From: Mycolicibacterium peregrinum
GTDB lineage: Bacteria; Actinomycetota; Actinomycetes; Mycobacteriales; Mycobacteriaceae
Assembly (NCBI RefSeq): GCF_001665625.1
Contig: NZ_LZSY01000067.1
Span: 1 to 64,000 of the forward strand
Direction of reading: 5' to 3'
Length of the DNA stretch: 64,000 nucleotides
In this document: in pieces, positions 55,913-64,000 of the stretch
Numbering within the stretch: position 1 is the first letter of the stretch
Layout of the letters: each line of letters opens with the position of its first letter
The notes under the pieces: model-generated
The model's database searches: none
What the model was told of the DNA's origin: nothing
Seen by the model: only the letters and a program-made list of their open reading frames with translations
Translations under genes and position numbers: made by a program

Positions 55913-57661
55913 GTGGCCATCGTCGGCGATCTCGACCGCGCACGTCACCTGGCGCTGGCCGCCGACGAGGGTGCTGCCCACGATCTCCTGCTGTCGTTGC
56001 TACCCCGGATCGAGCAGGCCGACCGCGACGACTATGCCTTCGAGGTGTTCGCCCAGCTCGGTGAGATCTTCCTGGTACGAACCGCGTATGACGGTGTGGT
56101 GGAGAGCATTTCCCGGATCCGCGACACCCTGGCGATCTACGCTGCGATCCGCTCGGGGCAGCGGCCCGATCTTGCCGCACAGACCACCATGTCCGATGCC
56201 GAGATCGATCACATGACCTGCCGCTACTCCCGCCGGCTGGAGTTCCTCGAAGCCGGGCTGGCTGCGGCCCGCGGCGATCATGACGGTGCCGCAGCGCATC
56301 TGGAGACCCTGATCGAAACCGCCGGAGACTTTGACGATTTACGGCGTGAGCATCGTAACCTGATCTGCCACACCAGAATTCTGATCGCGAGCAGCCTGTG
56401 CGACGACGATCTGTATGCCGCATCGGTCCCGGTGTGGGCCGAGGTGCTCGAGGTCCTGGAGGACGGCGAAGCGCCTCGAGGTGAGGATGCCGAGGCTGAT
56501 CATCTGTTCGTCACCGGAGCGCTCGGCTACGGTCGGTTCTGCATCGAGTCCGGTCGTCTGGACGAGGCCGAGCCATGGTTGCGCCGGGCCGGTGCCCGTG
56601 CGCAGGCCCGGGGCTGGAGACTCGCCACCGCCCGCGCCCAGCTCGAGCGGGGGGCTGCCGCCTGGACAGCCGGTCGGTACGCCGAGACCCAAGACCTGGT
56701 GACTGAGGCCTACCCGGTGATCGCCGAGCATGCCCGCGCCCATGATGTGTCCCGGAGCTGGTTGTACTTCGGTCTGATCCGGGTGGGCCTGGGCAGGTTG
56801 CGGGAGGCCGACGAATGTTGGGACCATGCCGAGCGGCATTGGCGCGAGATCGAGCGGCCCTTACATATTCACCGAATTCTGCTGCAGCGCAGTTGGATCG
56901 CCTTGTTCCGCGGCGCCTTCGACGAGGCGATCGCGATGGTGGAGGAGGCCAGGGCGCTGCTCGACGCATCGCCGCGGCGCAGCTGGTTGCAGTACGCGCG
57001 GCTGGATGCGCACCTGGGCAACATCTGGCGGGCCGACGCGCTGGCGGAGATGGGCTTCGACGGTTTGGGTAAACCGGGGCAGAGCTGGGAACAGGTGGAG
57101 GCTCGGCACGCCGCGGGGACCGGCACGTTCAACTGCCGCCCGGGCAGCCGCAAGTACCGCCGGGGGATGGTCAAGCTGGGCCGGGCCGCCGACCTGAAGG
57201 TGCCTGCCGCCCTCGCGGTTGATTCGGTGCGTTACACGATCACCGACGCCGGGGCCAGGGCCCGGTGGGCCGGCAGTGTCTCGGCGCCCTTGCTGGCGGG
57301 GGCATTCGCGGTGGCCTGGGAATCGGACAATACCGAGCTCACTTGTGAGCTGATCGAATACCACAGTGCACGAGGAACTTTCACCGCCGACAAAGCGGTC
57401 GATGCAGAGCAGTCCGCCGAATGGGCGGAGACGGCCACGGCCGTCGTTCCGGTCGAGGCCGAACTCGCCCCGCAACTCGCCGTCGCGGCCGCGGCTGCAC
57501 CGGTCGACGCCGAAGGCTCGTTGACGCGGCTCGGACCGTTGCCGCCATTGCGGATCGACCCGAGTTCTGGCCCGATCCTGAGCCACTACCGGGAGCTGGC
57601 GCTGCAGCGGTATGGGCGGGACGTCACCGCCCCTGGCGCGGATTGGACGACCTGGCCATGA
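55913..57661 (+). CDS. TPR-repeat protein, partner of the CHAT protease
   Basis: A 582-residue, almost wholly helical protein with degenerate tetratricopeptide repeats, clearest at about residues 180-350 (TGALGYGRFCIESGRLDEAEPWLRRAGARA, LERGAAAWTAGRYAETQDLVTEAYPV, LYFGLIRVGLGRLREADECWDHAERHW, RSWIALFRGAFDEAIAMVEEARAL). The C-terminal 200 residues have no repeats. No signal or membrane segment. The GTG at 55913 follows a -10-like box, suggesting a leaderless transcript. Its stop overlaps the CHAT start (ATGA), so the two proteins are made together and probably bind each other; TPRs usually sense or hold the trigger in CHAT systems. Confidence 0.8.
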   Translation: MAIVGDLDRARHLALAADEGAAHDLLLSLLPRIEQADRDDYAFEVFAQLGEIFLVRTAYDGVVESISRIRDTLAIYAAIRSGQRPDLAAQTTMSDAEIDHMTCRYSRRLEFLEAGLAAARGDHDGAAAHLETLIETAGDFDDLRREHRNLICHTRILIASSLCDDDLYAASVPVWAEVLEVLEDGEAPRGEDAEADHLFVTGALGYGRFCIESGRLDEAEPWLRRAGARAQARGWRLATARAQLERGAAAWTAGRYAETQDLVTEAYPVIAEHARAHDVSRSWLYFGLIRVGLGRLREADECWDHAERHWREIERPLHIHRILLQRSWIALFRGAFDEAIAMVEEARALLDASPRRSWLQYARLDAHLGNIWRADALAEMGFDGLGKPGQSWEQVEARHAAGTGTFNCRPGSRKYRRGMVKLGRAADLKVPAALAVDSVRYTITDAGARARWAGSVSAPLLAGAFAVAWESDNTELTCELIEYHSARGTFTADKAVDAEQSAEWAETATAVVPVEAELAPQLAVAAAAAPVDAEGSLTRLGPLPPLRIDPSSGPILSHYRELALQRYGRDVTAPGADWTTWP

Positions 57662-58854
57662 ACGACACGCTGGTGATGCGTTTCGCCGACGTCGGCATCG
57701 CGACCTATGTCAGCCTGCGCGTGGTGGGAGAGCCGCAACGTTCGGTTACCTGGGTGATCGAGGAACCGCACATGGAGGCGGTGGAGGCGTTGTTCAACCC
57801 GGCGCTGCCGGATCCGATCGGTACCGAAACGCCCACCGAGGCAGTGGAACGGGCCGTGGTCACCGGCGCGTTCGCGACCCCGGAGTCCGAATTCGAACTG
57901 GCTCGCGTGCTCGGCTCGAATCTGATCGGCATCGACGCCTGGCAGCTGCTGGCCGACCGCGTCGCCGACGTCCGTCCGGTGCTGTTCGTGACGCCGAGTC
58001 CGCGGTTGGGTCGGGTGCCCTGGGGCCAGCTGGCGATGCCGGGCCCCCACGGCTTCCGGCTGATGGAGTTGGTGGACGTGCTGATGGCGGTACCGCCCAA
58101 CATCGTTCATGCGCCGCGTAGCCCCGCCGGCTGGCCCGAACGCCAGGACCACCCGCCGGTGCTGGTACTGGATCCCCGGATTCCCGGGCAGCGACCGGAT
58201 TCGGCGCTGGGCTCGGTGCTGGGCCGTCCATCGCCGCAGACGCCACTGTCGCAGCATTTCGATGAACTGGTGCGCGACACGGTCCTGCCGAAGGTCGACG
58301 CGGCCGTCGAGCTGTTCCGGCGCACGGACACCGACCGGGGCTGGTTGGCCGACGCCTGTGCGCAGGACCCGAGCCGGCTGCTCTACGTCGGGCATGCCAG
58401 TGCTGCAGACGGTGCCGCCGGGCACGCCGATCGTGCAGCCCTGCACCTGGCCGAGGCCCGGCCGCTGACCGCGGGGGAGATGATTGCGACACAACTGCCG
58501 ATTCCACCCCGAGTGGCGTTGCTGGCGTGCGCATCCGGCGGTGACTACCGGTTCGACGAGGCCGCCGGATTGGTGGCCGCGATGATCCTGGGTGGTGCGC
58601 AACTGGTGACGGCGACCTTGTGGTCGCTGCCGACCACGGCCGGGTTCCGTCAGTTCAGTCCGGAAGGCCCCGAGGCCGATCCGATGACCGACACCATCGT
58701 CGGCGTGGATCTGGCTCATCGCGAGAACGACGCGGGTCTGGCGGTGAACCGCTGGCAGCGGGCGATGATGCGCCGGTGGCGTGACGGTGACCGGACCGCC
58801 AGCCCCTTGCACTGGGCCGCACTGGCCACCTTCACCGTCGACGGCGCCCGCTGA
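57658..58854 (+). CDS. CHAT-domain (caspase-like) cysteine peptidase
   Basis: A 398-residue CHAT protein. Residues 1-100 are a helper domain; the CHAT fold runs from about 100 (VRPVLFVTPSPRLGRVPWGQLAMP) to 390. The caspase-like dyad is visible as His246 in RLLYVGHASAADG and Cys291 in RVALLACASGGDYR, each after a hydrophobic beta-strand as the fold requires; the late motif MILGGAQLVTATLWSLPTTA is also typical. CHAT peptidases cleave a partner protein when triggered, e.g. Csx29 in type III-E CRISPR systems. Here the TPR part is a separate upstream gene. Substrate and trigger unknown. Confidence 0.88.
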   Translation: MNDTLVMRFADVGIATYVSLRVVGEPQRSVTWVIEEPHMEAVEALFNPALPDPIGTETPTEAVERAVVTGAFATPESEFELARVLGSNLIGIDAWQLLADRVADVRPVLFVTPSPRLGRVPWGQLAMPGPHGFRLMELVDVLMAVPPNIVHAPRSPAGWPERQDHPPVLVLDPRIPGQRPDSALGSVLGRPSPQTPLSQHFDELVRDTVLPKVDAAVELFRRTDTDRGWLADACAQDPSRLLYVGHASAADGAAGHADRAALHLAEARPLTAGEMIATQLPIPPRVALLACASGGDYRFDEAAGLVAAMILGGAQLVTATLWSLPTTAGFRQFSPEGPEADPMTDTIVGVDLAHRENDAGLAVNRWQRAMMRRWRDGDRTASPLHWAALATFTVDGAR

Positions 58855-58855
58855 G

Positions 58856-59299
58856 TCAGGACGGGGTGACGCAGACGGCCACCGTGTTCTCATCGCCCGG
58901 CCGGTAGTACGCATCGATCACGTTGCCCGGTGACACCTTCGCCAGCGCCGACGCGGGGATCAGCGCGCGTTGATGCACCGGGAACTGGCCGCCGTCGCGC
59001 CGGCTGACCATCAGGTCGAGTTCGACCTCGCGGTAGTCCTCGCGGATGGTCCCGGTGGCCCGCATTCCGGTGATGATCCCGCGTGACCGGGTGCCGGTAC
59101 GGATCAACTCGAGCTGCGCCCGGGTGATGAGTCCTTTGCGGATCAGCATGTGGTCGAACTCGGCCACCAGCTCGCCGAGGGTGACCAGACGCTCGTCGGC
59201 CTCGTCGTTGCGGCGGACACCCCGCACCCGGCGGGTGGCGCTCAGCGCGGCGCCGGCGCAGAACAGGCACAGGACGGCGAGCAGCACGGTGTCGGTCAT
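58856..59299 (-). CDS. Single-span membrane protein, unknown
   Basis: A 147-residue protein with one N-terminal span (MTDTVLLAVLCLFCAGAALSA), a basic stop-transfer segment (TRRVRGVRR), a helical part (VTLGELVAEFDHMLIRKGLITRAQLELIRTGTRSRG) and a beta-rich C-terminal domain (DYREVELDLMVSRRDGGQFPVHQRALIPASALAKVSPGNVIDAYYRPGDEN). I do not recognise the function. It faces the CHAT gene tail to tail, one base apart, and is divergent from the next gene, so it lies inside the locus and could anchor or receive its activity at the membrane. Confidence 0.68.
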   Translation of the reverse strand: MTDTVLLAVLCLFCAGAALSATRRVRGVRRNDEADERLVTLGELVAEFDHMLIRKGLITRAQLELIRTGTRSRGIITGMRATGTIREDYREVELDLMVSRRDGGQFPVHQRALIPASALAKVSPGNVIDAYYRPGDENTVAVCVTPS

Positions 59300-59362
59300 G
59301 TCCCCAAGGGTCCGGCCGAGCGGGCGCTACCGAACCCAACTTCGGCCTCTATCCTGGTGCCG

Positions 59363-60703
59363 GTGAGCATCGGGTCCGAAACGTCTGGGGCGCAGGCCGG
59401 CCCCGTTTCGGGGGTGGATGCTGCCCAACCACGCCGTGCGGTGATCGATCGCGCCTGGCGCGCTCTGGGCCCCGGGGTCGAGGTGTTCAGCGGCGACGAC
59501 GGCGGGCCGCTGCGCCGCACGGTCAAACGGATCATCGACCCGCTGGTGCTCAGGCTGCGCAGCAACACCCACTACTCGGCGCCGGTGCTGGCTCCCGAGG
59601 TGGCGGCCGAACTGCACGCGCAGATGATCCGCAACGGCCCGCAGCTGCGGGCCGCCGCAGCCTGGTTCACCGAGCTCAAACAGCAGCGCCGGCGCCTGCG
59701 CATCACCACCGGCAACGCCCAGGAGCTCTATTTCCCGGTGTGTTTCGAACTTGCGGTGACCCGAGGTGTCCCGTCCTCGGATCGCGCGGTCGTGGCCGCA
59801 GAGGTGCTGGCCGATCTCCACCAGGGCCGTGACCGCACCGCCACCGAGGCCCTCAATCAGCACGTGGCCGATCCGCACGTCATCGACCGGTTGCGTCGCC
59901 AACTCGACCGCAGCTGGCAAGACGTCGTGGCATCCGACGCGATCACCGGTCCGTTCTTCGCCGGTCTGGTGACCGTGCTCGGCCCGGCCGACAGCCACCG
60001 TGCCGAGGCGGCCCGCCGGCGGGTGTGGTCGGCGCTGGTGGCCGACGTCACGCCGTACAACCTTGGTGCCGGGACTCGCCACGCGGACGCCGGGCTGCCG
60101 TGGTCGATCGTCGATATCGGGCTGAGTTCAACGCTGCCGCAACAGCACCCGACGATCGATGGTCCTGCGGAGGGGGACCGTCCACTAGACCGCACCGTGG
60201 TGGACCGGGTGCGCGCGACATTGCGCCGGGCACTCGACCGCGACGAACTACCCGACATCCCGTTGCTGTGCGCCGAGGAGGTGGACCGGGCCTGCGCCCC
60301 GTGGGGGCTGCTGGCCGAGGACAAACAGGCCGGGTTGCTCGCGGGCATCGAGGTGGCCACCGACCTGCATCCGCTCGACGCGTCGGCCGCGGGCCGCTAC
60401 CAGCTGTCGGCACGCATCCAGGCCCGGCTGGCCAAGGAGGCCTACGTGCTGCACGCCCGCCGCTATCTGGCGGACGGTGCCGCGGTGCACCCGCGTCAGC
60501 GGCAGGTCATCGATGATCTTGCCGCCTTCTGCCGTCCCTATCTGAGCCGGCTGTGGGCGCGGTTGCACGGCCGAGATGTCTGGCAGGAGTCCTGCGCGGA
60601 TGTCGACGACCTGCGGTCCCTGCTGGAAGGTGTGGCCAGATCGGTCAGCCTCGACCACCGCCAGCGGATCAAGGCGATGCTGGAAGTGCAGGTGGCAGAG
60701 TGA
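59363..60703 (+). CDS. Unknown 446-residue helical protein next to the CHAT locus
   Basis: No recognised domain. The sequence is Arg/Ala-rich and mostly helical (LRRTVKRIIDPLVLRLRSNTHYSAPVL, PQLRAAAAWFTELKQQRRRLRITTGNAQELYF, AYVLHARRYLADGAAVHPRQRQVIDDLAAFCRPYLSRLWARLHGRDVW). No membrane span, signal or nucleotide-binding loop is visible. Start GTG 59363, chosen because TATCCT (59350-59355) lies seven bases upstream, which fits a leaderless transcript. Its stop overlaps the next gene as GTGA. Both may belong to the TPR/CHAT locus. Confidence 0.65.
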   Translation: MSIGSETSGAQAGPVSGVDAAQPRRAVIDRAWRALGPGVEVFSGDDGGPLRRTVKRIIDPLVLRLRSNTHYSAPVLAPEVAAELHAQMIRNGPQLRAAAAWFTELKQQRRRLRITTGNAQELYFPVCFELAVTRGVPSSDRAVVAAEVLADLHQGRDRTATEALNQHVADPHVIDRLRRQLDRSWQDVVASDAITGPFFAGLVTVLGPADSHRAEAARRRVWSALVADVTPYNLGAGTRHADAGLPWSIVDIGLSSTLPQQHPTIDGPAEGDRPLDRTVVDRVRATLRRALDRDELPDIPLLCAEEVDRACAPWGLLAEDKQAGLLAGIEVATDLHPLDASAAGRYQLSARIQARLAKEAYVLHARRYLADGAAVHPRQRQVIDDLAAFCRPYLSRLWARLHGRDVWQESCADVDDLRSLLEGVARSVSLDHRQRIKAMLEVQVAE

Positions 60704-61791
60704 GATTGGCTGCTGTCGGCGGGTTGTGGAGTACCGGTCCGCGCACCGGCGCCGTGCCTGTGGTCGCGGTTCTCGAGGTCAGCGGCGCCGTCCTGTCCTG
60801 GGTTGTGGATGAGGGTGTCGGCGAACCGCCTTCCATCACCTTCACCGACCCCGAGCGCGCGGACTGGCTGTGGCGGGTGGTCGGCGAGTCCGGCCACGTC
60901 GCGCTCCTGGACGCGTTGCGCCACCGGGAGACCGGAGAGCCGGTCGACCTGGCCGGGGTCGAGATGCTGCCCGGTACGACGGACCCCTTGCGGCGCTTGG
61001 CAATCGGGCACTGGTTGCGGCGGTGGTGGCCGGCGAGTGACCGGGACGGTATCGCGGCACTGGAACGACCGGTGCTCGATGCGGAGCTGGCACTGCTGAC
61101 GGTGCGCGCCGAGGATTTCTTCACCGACGACACCCTCGACTCCGACGTTGCAGGCCTGCTGGCGCCACATCTCGGCGTGTTGAGTTCTTTTGCCGGCCAG
61201 GGTGATCCGAGGATTGCGGCGCTGGTCGAGGAATGCCGGGAGCTGGCCGGTGAGATCGGGCTCGACTGGCCGGACCCCGTCGGTGCCGCACCCCGGCGCG
61301 ACGACTACGCCCTGGCGGCGGGCGCCGGCGAGGGTGCGATTGCGGCAGGACTGATCGCCCGCGGCACCGGCACCGTCGCGTGGTCGTCGGTGCCGCCCGG
61401 TGTGTTCGACGCCGCCGAGGGCACCGTCGAATGGTCGGTGACGGCGGCCGGCGCGGGCGTTGCCGCAGAGGTGCAGGTGGCACTTTCGGGGCTCGATTCG
61501 CCGCTGGGTATCGAGGTGGAGATACGCGGTAACGGTTGCGCCGCTTCCGGTTTCCTCGATGCCACGGGTCGTGCGGTACTGGAGTTGCACGATCCGGAGG
61601 GACAGCCGCTCACCGAAACCCAGGCCTGGAACCTGGACTGGCCCCACACCTCGGTGCGGGTCGGGGCCGCCGGCGCCGGCGAGTCGGTCTCCGACCGCGA
61701 CCGGGTGCGGGCAGTCGCGCGGGCCCGGCTGGCCGTTCCCGGTACAGATGCCTTCCTCGCCGAGCTCCGCGCGGCCGAATCCGACTACTGA
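60700..61791 (+). CDS. Unknown 363-residue protein coupled to the preceding gene
   Basis: No recognised family. The N-terminal half has a Trp-rich helical pattern (ADWLWRVVGESGHVALLDALRH, GHWLRRWWPASDRDGIAAL, ALLTVRAEDFFTDDTLDSDVAGLLAPHLGVL). From about residue 225 it becomes a beta-strand series like an immunoglobulin-type sandwich (GTVEWSVTAAGAGVAAEVQVALSGLDSPLGIEVEIRGN, ASGFLDATGRAVLELHDPEG). Starts with GTG inside the previous stop (GTGA) and ends three bases before the convergent esterase gene. Translational coupling implies a complex or a shared task. Confidence 0.65.
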   Translation: MRLAAVGGLWSTGPRTGAVPVVAVLEVSGAVLSWVVDEGVGEPPSITFTDPERADWLWRVVGESGHVALLDALRHRETGEPVDLAGVEMLPGTTDPLRRLAIGHWLRRWWPASDRDGIAALERPVLDAELALLTVRAEDFFTDDTLDSDVAGLLAPHLGVLSSFAGQGDPRIAALVEECRELAGEIGLDWPDPVGAAPRRDDYALAAGAGEGAIAAGLIARGTGTVAWSSVPPGVFDAAEGTVEWSVTAAGAGVAAEVQVALSGLDSPLGIEVEIRGNGCAASGFLDATGRAVLELHDPEGQPLTETQAWNLDWPHTSVRVGAAGAGESVSDRDRVRAVARARLAVPGTDAFLAELRAAESDY

Positions 61792-61794
61792 CCG

Positions 61795-63156
61795 CTATTT
61801 GGCGGCCGTCTGGATGAACGCCGCCGAGGGTGACGACTGCGGCAGTCCGACTGCGGGCGCCTGCGGGGTGCCGATCGCGCCGGCCAGCCAGGGGAGGGCA
61901 GCGGTGAACGCGTGGCTGGCGAACGGCCAGTCATGGGTGCCCTGATGCGTCACCACCGCGCACTCGATGCCGTGTTTCGACCCGAGCGCACACAGGGCGT
62001 TGGCGGCCTTGGCCTGGTCGTTGGCGCGGGCTGCGGGCTTGCCCGGCGTGGACGTGTCGTTGACGTCGAACCAGCCGGCCATCTGGTCGTACGGCCCGTG
62101 CCGGTTGATCACGGTGCTCGGGTCGAATGCGTCCCATGCGGCGGTGCTGCCGCCGAACAACCGGTCGATGGTCTGCGCCTTGGTTCCCGAGTTCGGGCCC
62201 AGGTCACCGGCGATGTCGACGAACGCGCTGAACAGCTCGGGGTGCATGACCGCCAGGTCCACGGCGCAGGTGCCGCCCATCGACCAACCGACGATGCCCC
62301 ATCCGGCGGCCGCCGGATTGACGCCGTAATGGCTGTTCATATATGGGACAACGTCTTTGGTGAGATGGTCGGCGGAGTTTCCGCGCTTGCCGTTGACGCA
62401 TTCGGTGTCGTTGTTGAAGGTGCCGCCCGGGTCGACGAACGCGAGCACGGGCGCGTAACCGTGGTGGGCGGCGGCGAAATCGTCCATCGACTTGATCACA
62501 TTGCCCGCCCGCATCCAGTCGGCCGGGGTGTTGAACTCACCGCCGATCATCATCACGGTAGGCAACTTCGGCGCGGGATTGGCGGCGAACCACGCCGGCG
62601 GCAGGTACACGTACTCGCCGCGATGCCGGAAACCCGAGGCCGTGTTGGGGATTTCGACGGGGACCACGCTGCCCTTGGCGGGGATGGTGCCCTGGCGTTG
62701 CATGGCGGTCACCGTGACCTGATCGGTCTGGTCGGGTAGTGGGCCGGCGGTCAGCTGGTTCCACGCGGTCTGCACCCACGGGAAGTAGCCGACCCACAGG
62801 TTCAGCGCCAGCGCGGTGCACAGCAGCGTCAGCGGGATTGCCATGACGGCGGAACCGCGCCGCCACCACTGGCTGCCGCGCCAGCCGGCAGCCAGAACCA
62901 CGACCGCCACGCCGGTCAGCGCGATCCACACCCACAGCGACCGCGGCGCCGGATTCCCAGCCAACCCCTCGGACTCGATGTACCAGTTGGTGCCCGCGAC
63001 CAGGACGCCGCCGACCGCGGCGGCGAACGGCAGCCAGATGAGTGCCCAGCGACGGGTACGCCAGCCGATTGCGGCGATCAACACCACGGCGGTGATGACT
63101 TGGATGCTGGTCGGAACCCAGCCGTGCATCAAGGACAGGTGGTGAGTGAAGGTCAC
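61795..63156 (-). CDS. Membrane protein with C-terminal esterase (antigen-85/EsteraseD-like) domain, Rv1639c-like
   Basis: About 453 residues. Four or so hydrophobic spans cover residues 10-135 (IQVITAVVLIAAIG, LIWLPFAAAVGGVLVAGTNW, LWVWIALTGVAVVVLAAGW, AVMAIPLTLLCTALALNLWVG). An extracytoplasmic alpha/beta hydrolase follows with the nucleophile GWSMGGTCAV, an Asp near ECAVV and His in HQGTHDWPFA. This resembles the mycolyltransferase/esterase D fold. The substrate may be a cell-envelope lipid; unproved. Starts at TTG 63177, GTG 63156 or the ATG further in are all possible. It separates the accessory stretch from lysX. Confidence 0.83.
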   Translation of the reverse strand: MTFTHHLSLMHGWVPTSIQVITAVVLIAAIGWRTRRWALIWLPFAAAVGGVLVAGTNWYIESEGLAGNPAPRSLWVWIALTGVAVVVLAAGWRGSQWWRRGSAVMAIPLTLLCTALALNLWVGYFPWVQTAWNQLTAGPLPDQTDQVTVTAMQRQGTIPAKGSVVPVEIPNTASGFRHRGEYVYLPPAWFAANPAPKLPTVMMIGGEFNTPADWMRAGNVIKSMDDFAAAHHGYAPVLAFVDPGGTFNNDTECVNGKRGNSADHLTKDVVPYMNSHYGVNPAAAGWGIVGWSMGGTCAVDLAVMHPELFSAFVDIAGDLGPNSGTKAQTIDRLFGGSTAAWDAFDPSTVINRHGPYDQMAGWFDVNDTSTPGKPAARANDQAKAANALCALGSKHGIECAVVTHQGTHDWPFASHAFTAALPWLAGAIGTPQAPAVGLPQSSPSAAFIQTAAK

Positions 63157-63203
63157 AGCAATATCGTCGCCGCCCAATCTTGGGATCGGCTGTGAGGAGC
63201 CTG

Positions 63204-64000
63204 CTAACGAGGTTTGGCCAGGGGAAACGGCAGCGTTTCGCGGATGCTACGTCCAGTTATCAACATGACCACGCGGTCCACACCCATACCGAGACCACCG
63301 GTCGGCGGCATCGCGTACTCCATGGCCTGCAGGAAGTCCTCGTCGAGCTCCATCGCCTCGGGGTCACCGCCCGCGGCCAGCAACGATTGCTCCTGCAGTC
63401 GGCGGCGCTGTTCGACGGGGTCGGTGAGCTCACTGTAGGCGGTACCCAGTTCGACGCCCCAGGCCACCAGATCCCAGCGTTCGGCAACCCCGGGGATGCT
63501 GCGGTGCGGCCGGGTCAACGGCGACACCGAGGTGGGGAAGTCCTTGTAGAACGTCGGCTCTTCCGTGCGGTCCTCGACGAGGTGCTCGTACATCTCCAAC
63601 ACCACCGCGCCGGCGTCCCAGTGGGTCAGATAGGGGATGTGCGCCGCATCGCAGAGCCTGCGCAGGGTGGCCAGGTCGGTCTCGACGGTGACGTGCTCGC
63701 CGAGGGCTTCCGACACCGCGTCGTGCACGGTCTTTACCGCCCACCGACCCGAGATGTCGACCGGCTCGAGGACTCCGTCGGCGCGCGGCCGCTGGAAGAC
63801 CTGGGCCCCGTTGGCGGCCTGAGCGGCATTTTGGATCAGCTCACGGCAGCCGTCGATCCACACGTTGTAGTCGGCATGCGCCTGGTAGGCCTCCAGCAGG
63901 GTGAACTCCGGGTTGTGGCTGAAGTCCACGCCTTCGTTGCGGAATGCGCGGCCCAGTTCGAAGACCCGCTCGACGCCGCCGACGCACAGCCGCTTGAGGT
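63204..64000 (-). CDS. lysX: Lysyl-tRNA synthetase LysX, 3' part only
   Basis: The C-terminal catalytic part of a class II lysyl-tRNA synthetase, cut by the window edge. Motif 2 is [17 protein letters not shown] (around 63900-63950) and motif 3 [12 protein letters not shown] (around 63260-63295); between them lie the lysine-pocket segments [15 protein letters not shown] and [16 protein letters not shown]. In mycobacteria LysX also has an N-terminal MprF-like membrane domain and makes lysyl-phosphatidylglycerol, which cannot be checked here. Order uvrA ... Rv1639c-lysX agrees with M. tuberculosis Rv1638-Rv1640c. Confidence 0.9.
   Translation of the reverse strand, partial: LKRLCVGGVERVFELGRAFRNEGVDFSHNPEFTLLEAYQAHADYNVWIDGCRELIQNAAQAANGAQVFQRPRADGVLEPVDISGRWAVKTVHDAVSEALGEHVTVETDLATLRRLCDAAHIPYLTHWDAGAVVLEMYEHLVEDRTEEPTFYKDFPTSVSPLTRPHRSIPGVAERWDLVAWGVELGTAYSELTDPVEQRRRLQEQSLLAAGGDPEAMELDEDFLQAMEYAMPPTGGLGMGVDRVVMLITGRSIRETLPFPLAKPR

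Noticed and set aside
55341..61791. Prophage origin for the accessory stretch
   Set aside because: No integrase, attachment repeats, capsid or lysis genes; GC content and codon use look like the surroundings.

Overview
The window is high-GC actinobacterial DNA and reads as the chromosome of a fast-growing Mycobacterium (Mycolicibacterium). The support is gene content and order: two blocks that lie far apart in M. tuberculosis, Rv2066-Rv2045c (cobalamin genes, lnt/ppm1, rbpA, lppI, lipT) and Rv1627c-Rv1640c (lipid-transfer thiolase, polA, rpsA, coaE, uvrB, Rv1634-Rv1637c, uvrA, lysX), are next to each other here. Lnt and Ppm1 are separate proteins, as in fast growers. All family and ortholog names come from reading the sequence; no database search was run.

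Layout. 0.1-1.9 kb: TetR repressor and an aminoglycoside-phosphotransferase-like protein. 1.9-9.2 kb: aerobic cobalamin genes cobIJ, cobH, cobG on the minus strand and cobN on the plus strand, with a 35-codon ORF and a perfect 14-bp hairpin ahead of cobN. 9.3-14.9 kb: two tandem PPOX-fold proteins, FxsA, an amidohydrolase, Lnt and Ppm1, closed by a strong bidirectional terminator. 15-22.1 kb: RbpA, a zinc-ribbon protein, LppI, LipT, a copper amine oxidase and a two-domain kinase-like protein. 22.2-29 kb: a DUF167 gene between inverted copies of an intergenic repeat, a thiolase/DUF35 pair behind a KstR-type site, a TetR, two flavin monooxygenases, an alpha/beta hydrolase and a LysR regulator. 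29-43.8 kb: polA, a MerR/metallo-hydrolase pair, PrsW, rpsA, coaE, GntR, uvrB, an MFS transporter and DUF899. 43.8-45.5 kb: a frameshifted tnpB element beside a tRNA-Cys. 45.6-53.2 kb: TM2 protein, thioesterase, GT-C glycosyltransferase, universal stress protein, a glyoxalase-II-like hydrolase and uvrA. 53.2-61.8 kb: an accessory-looking stretch with a winged-helix (HTH_42) protein, an LpqH-type lipoprotein, a TPR + CHAT-peptidase pair and two coupled genes I do not recognise. 61.8-64 kb: a membrane esterase (Rv1639c-like) and the 3' part of lysX.

How the genes connect. uvrA, uvrB, polA and the HTH_42 gene form a DNA-repair neighbourhood, and both uvr genes carry a textbook RecA-independent (RecA-NDp) damage promoter. 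Ppm1 makes the polyprenyl-phosphate-mannose that GT-C enzymes such as the Rv1635c-like protein use. Two promoters with 19-bp spacers (metallo-hydrolase and MFS) suggest one MerR protein controls both. The TPR/CHAT locus and its neighbours are the best candidate for an undescribed system.
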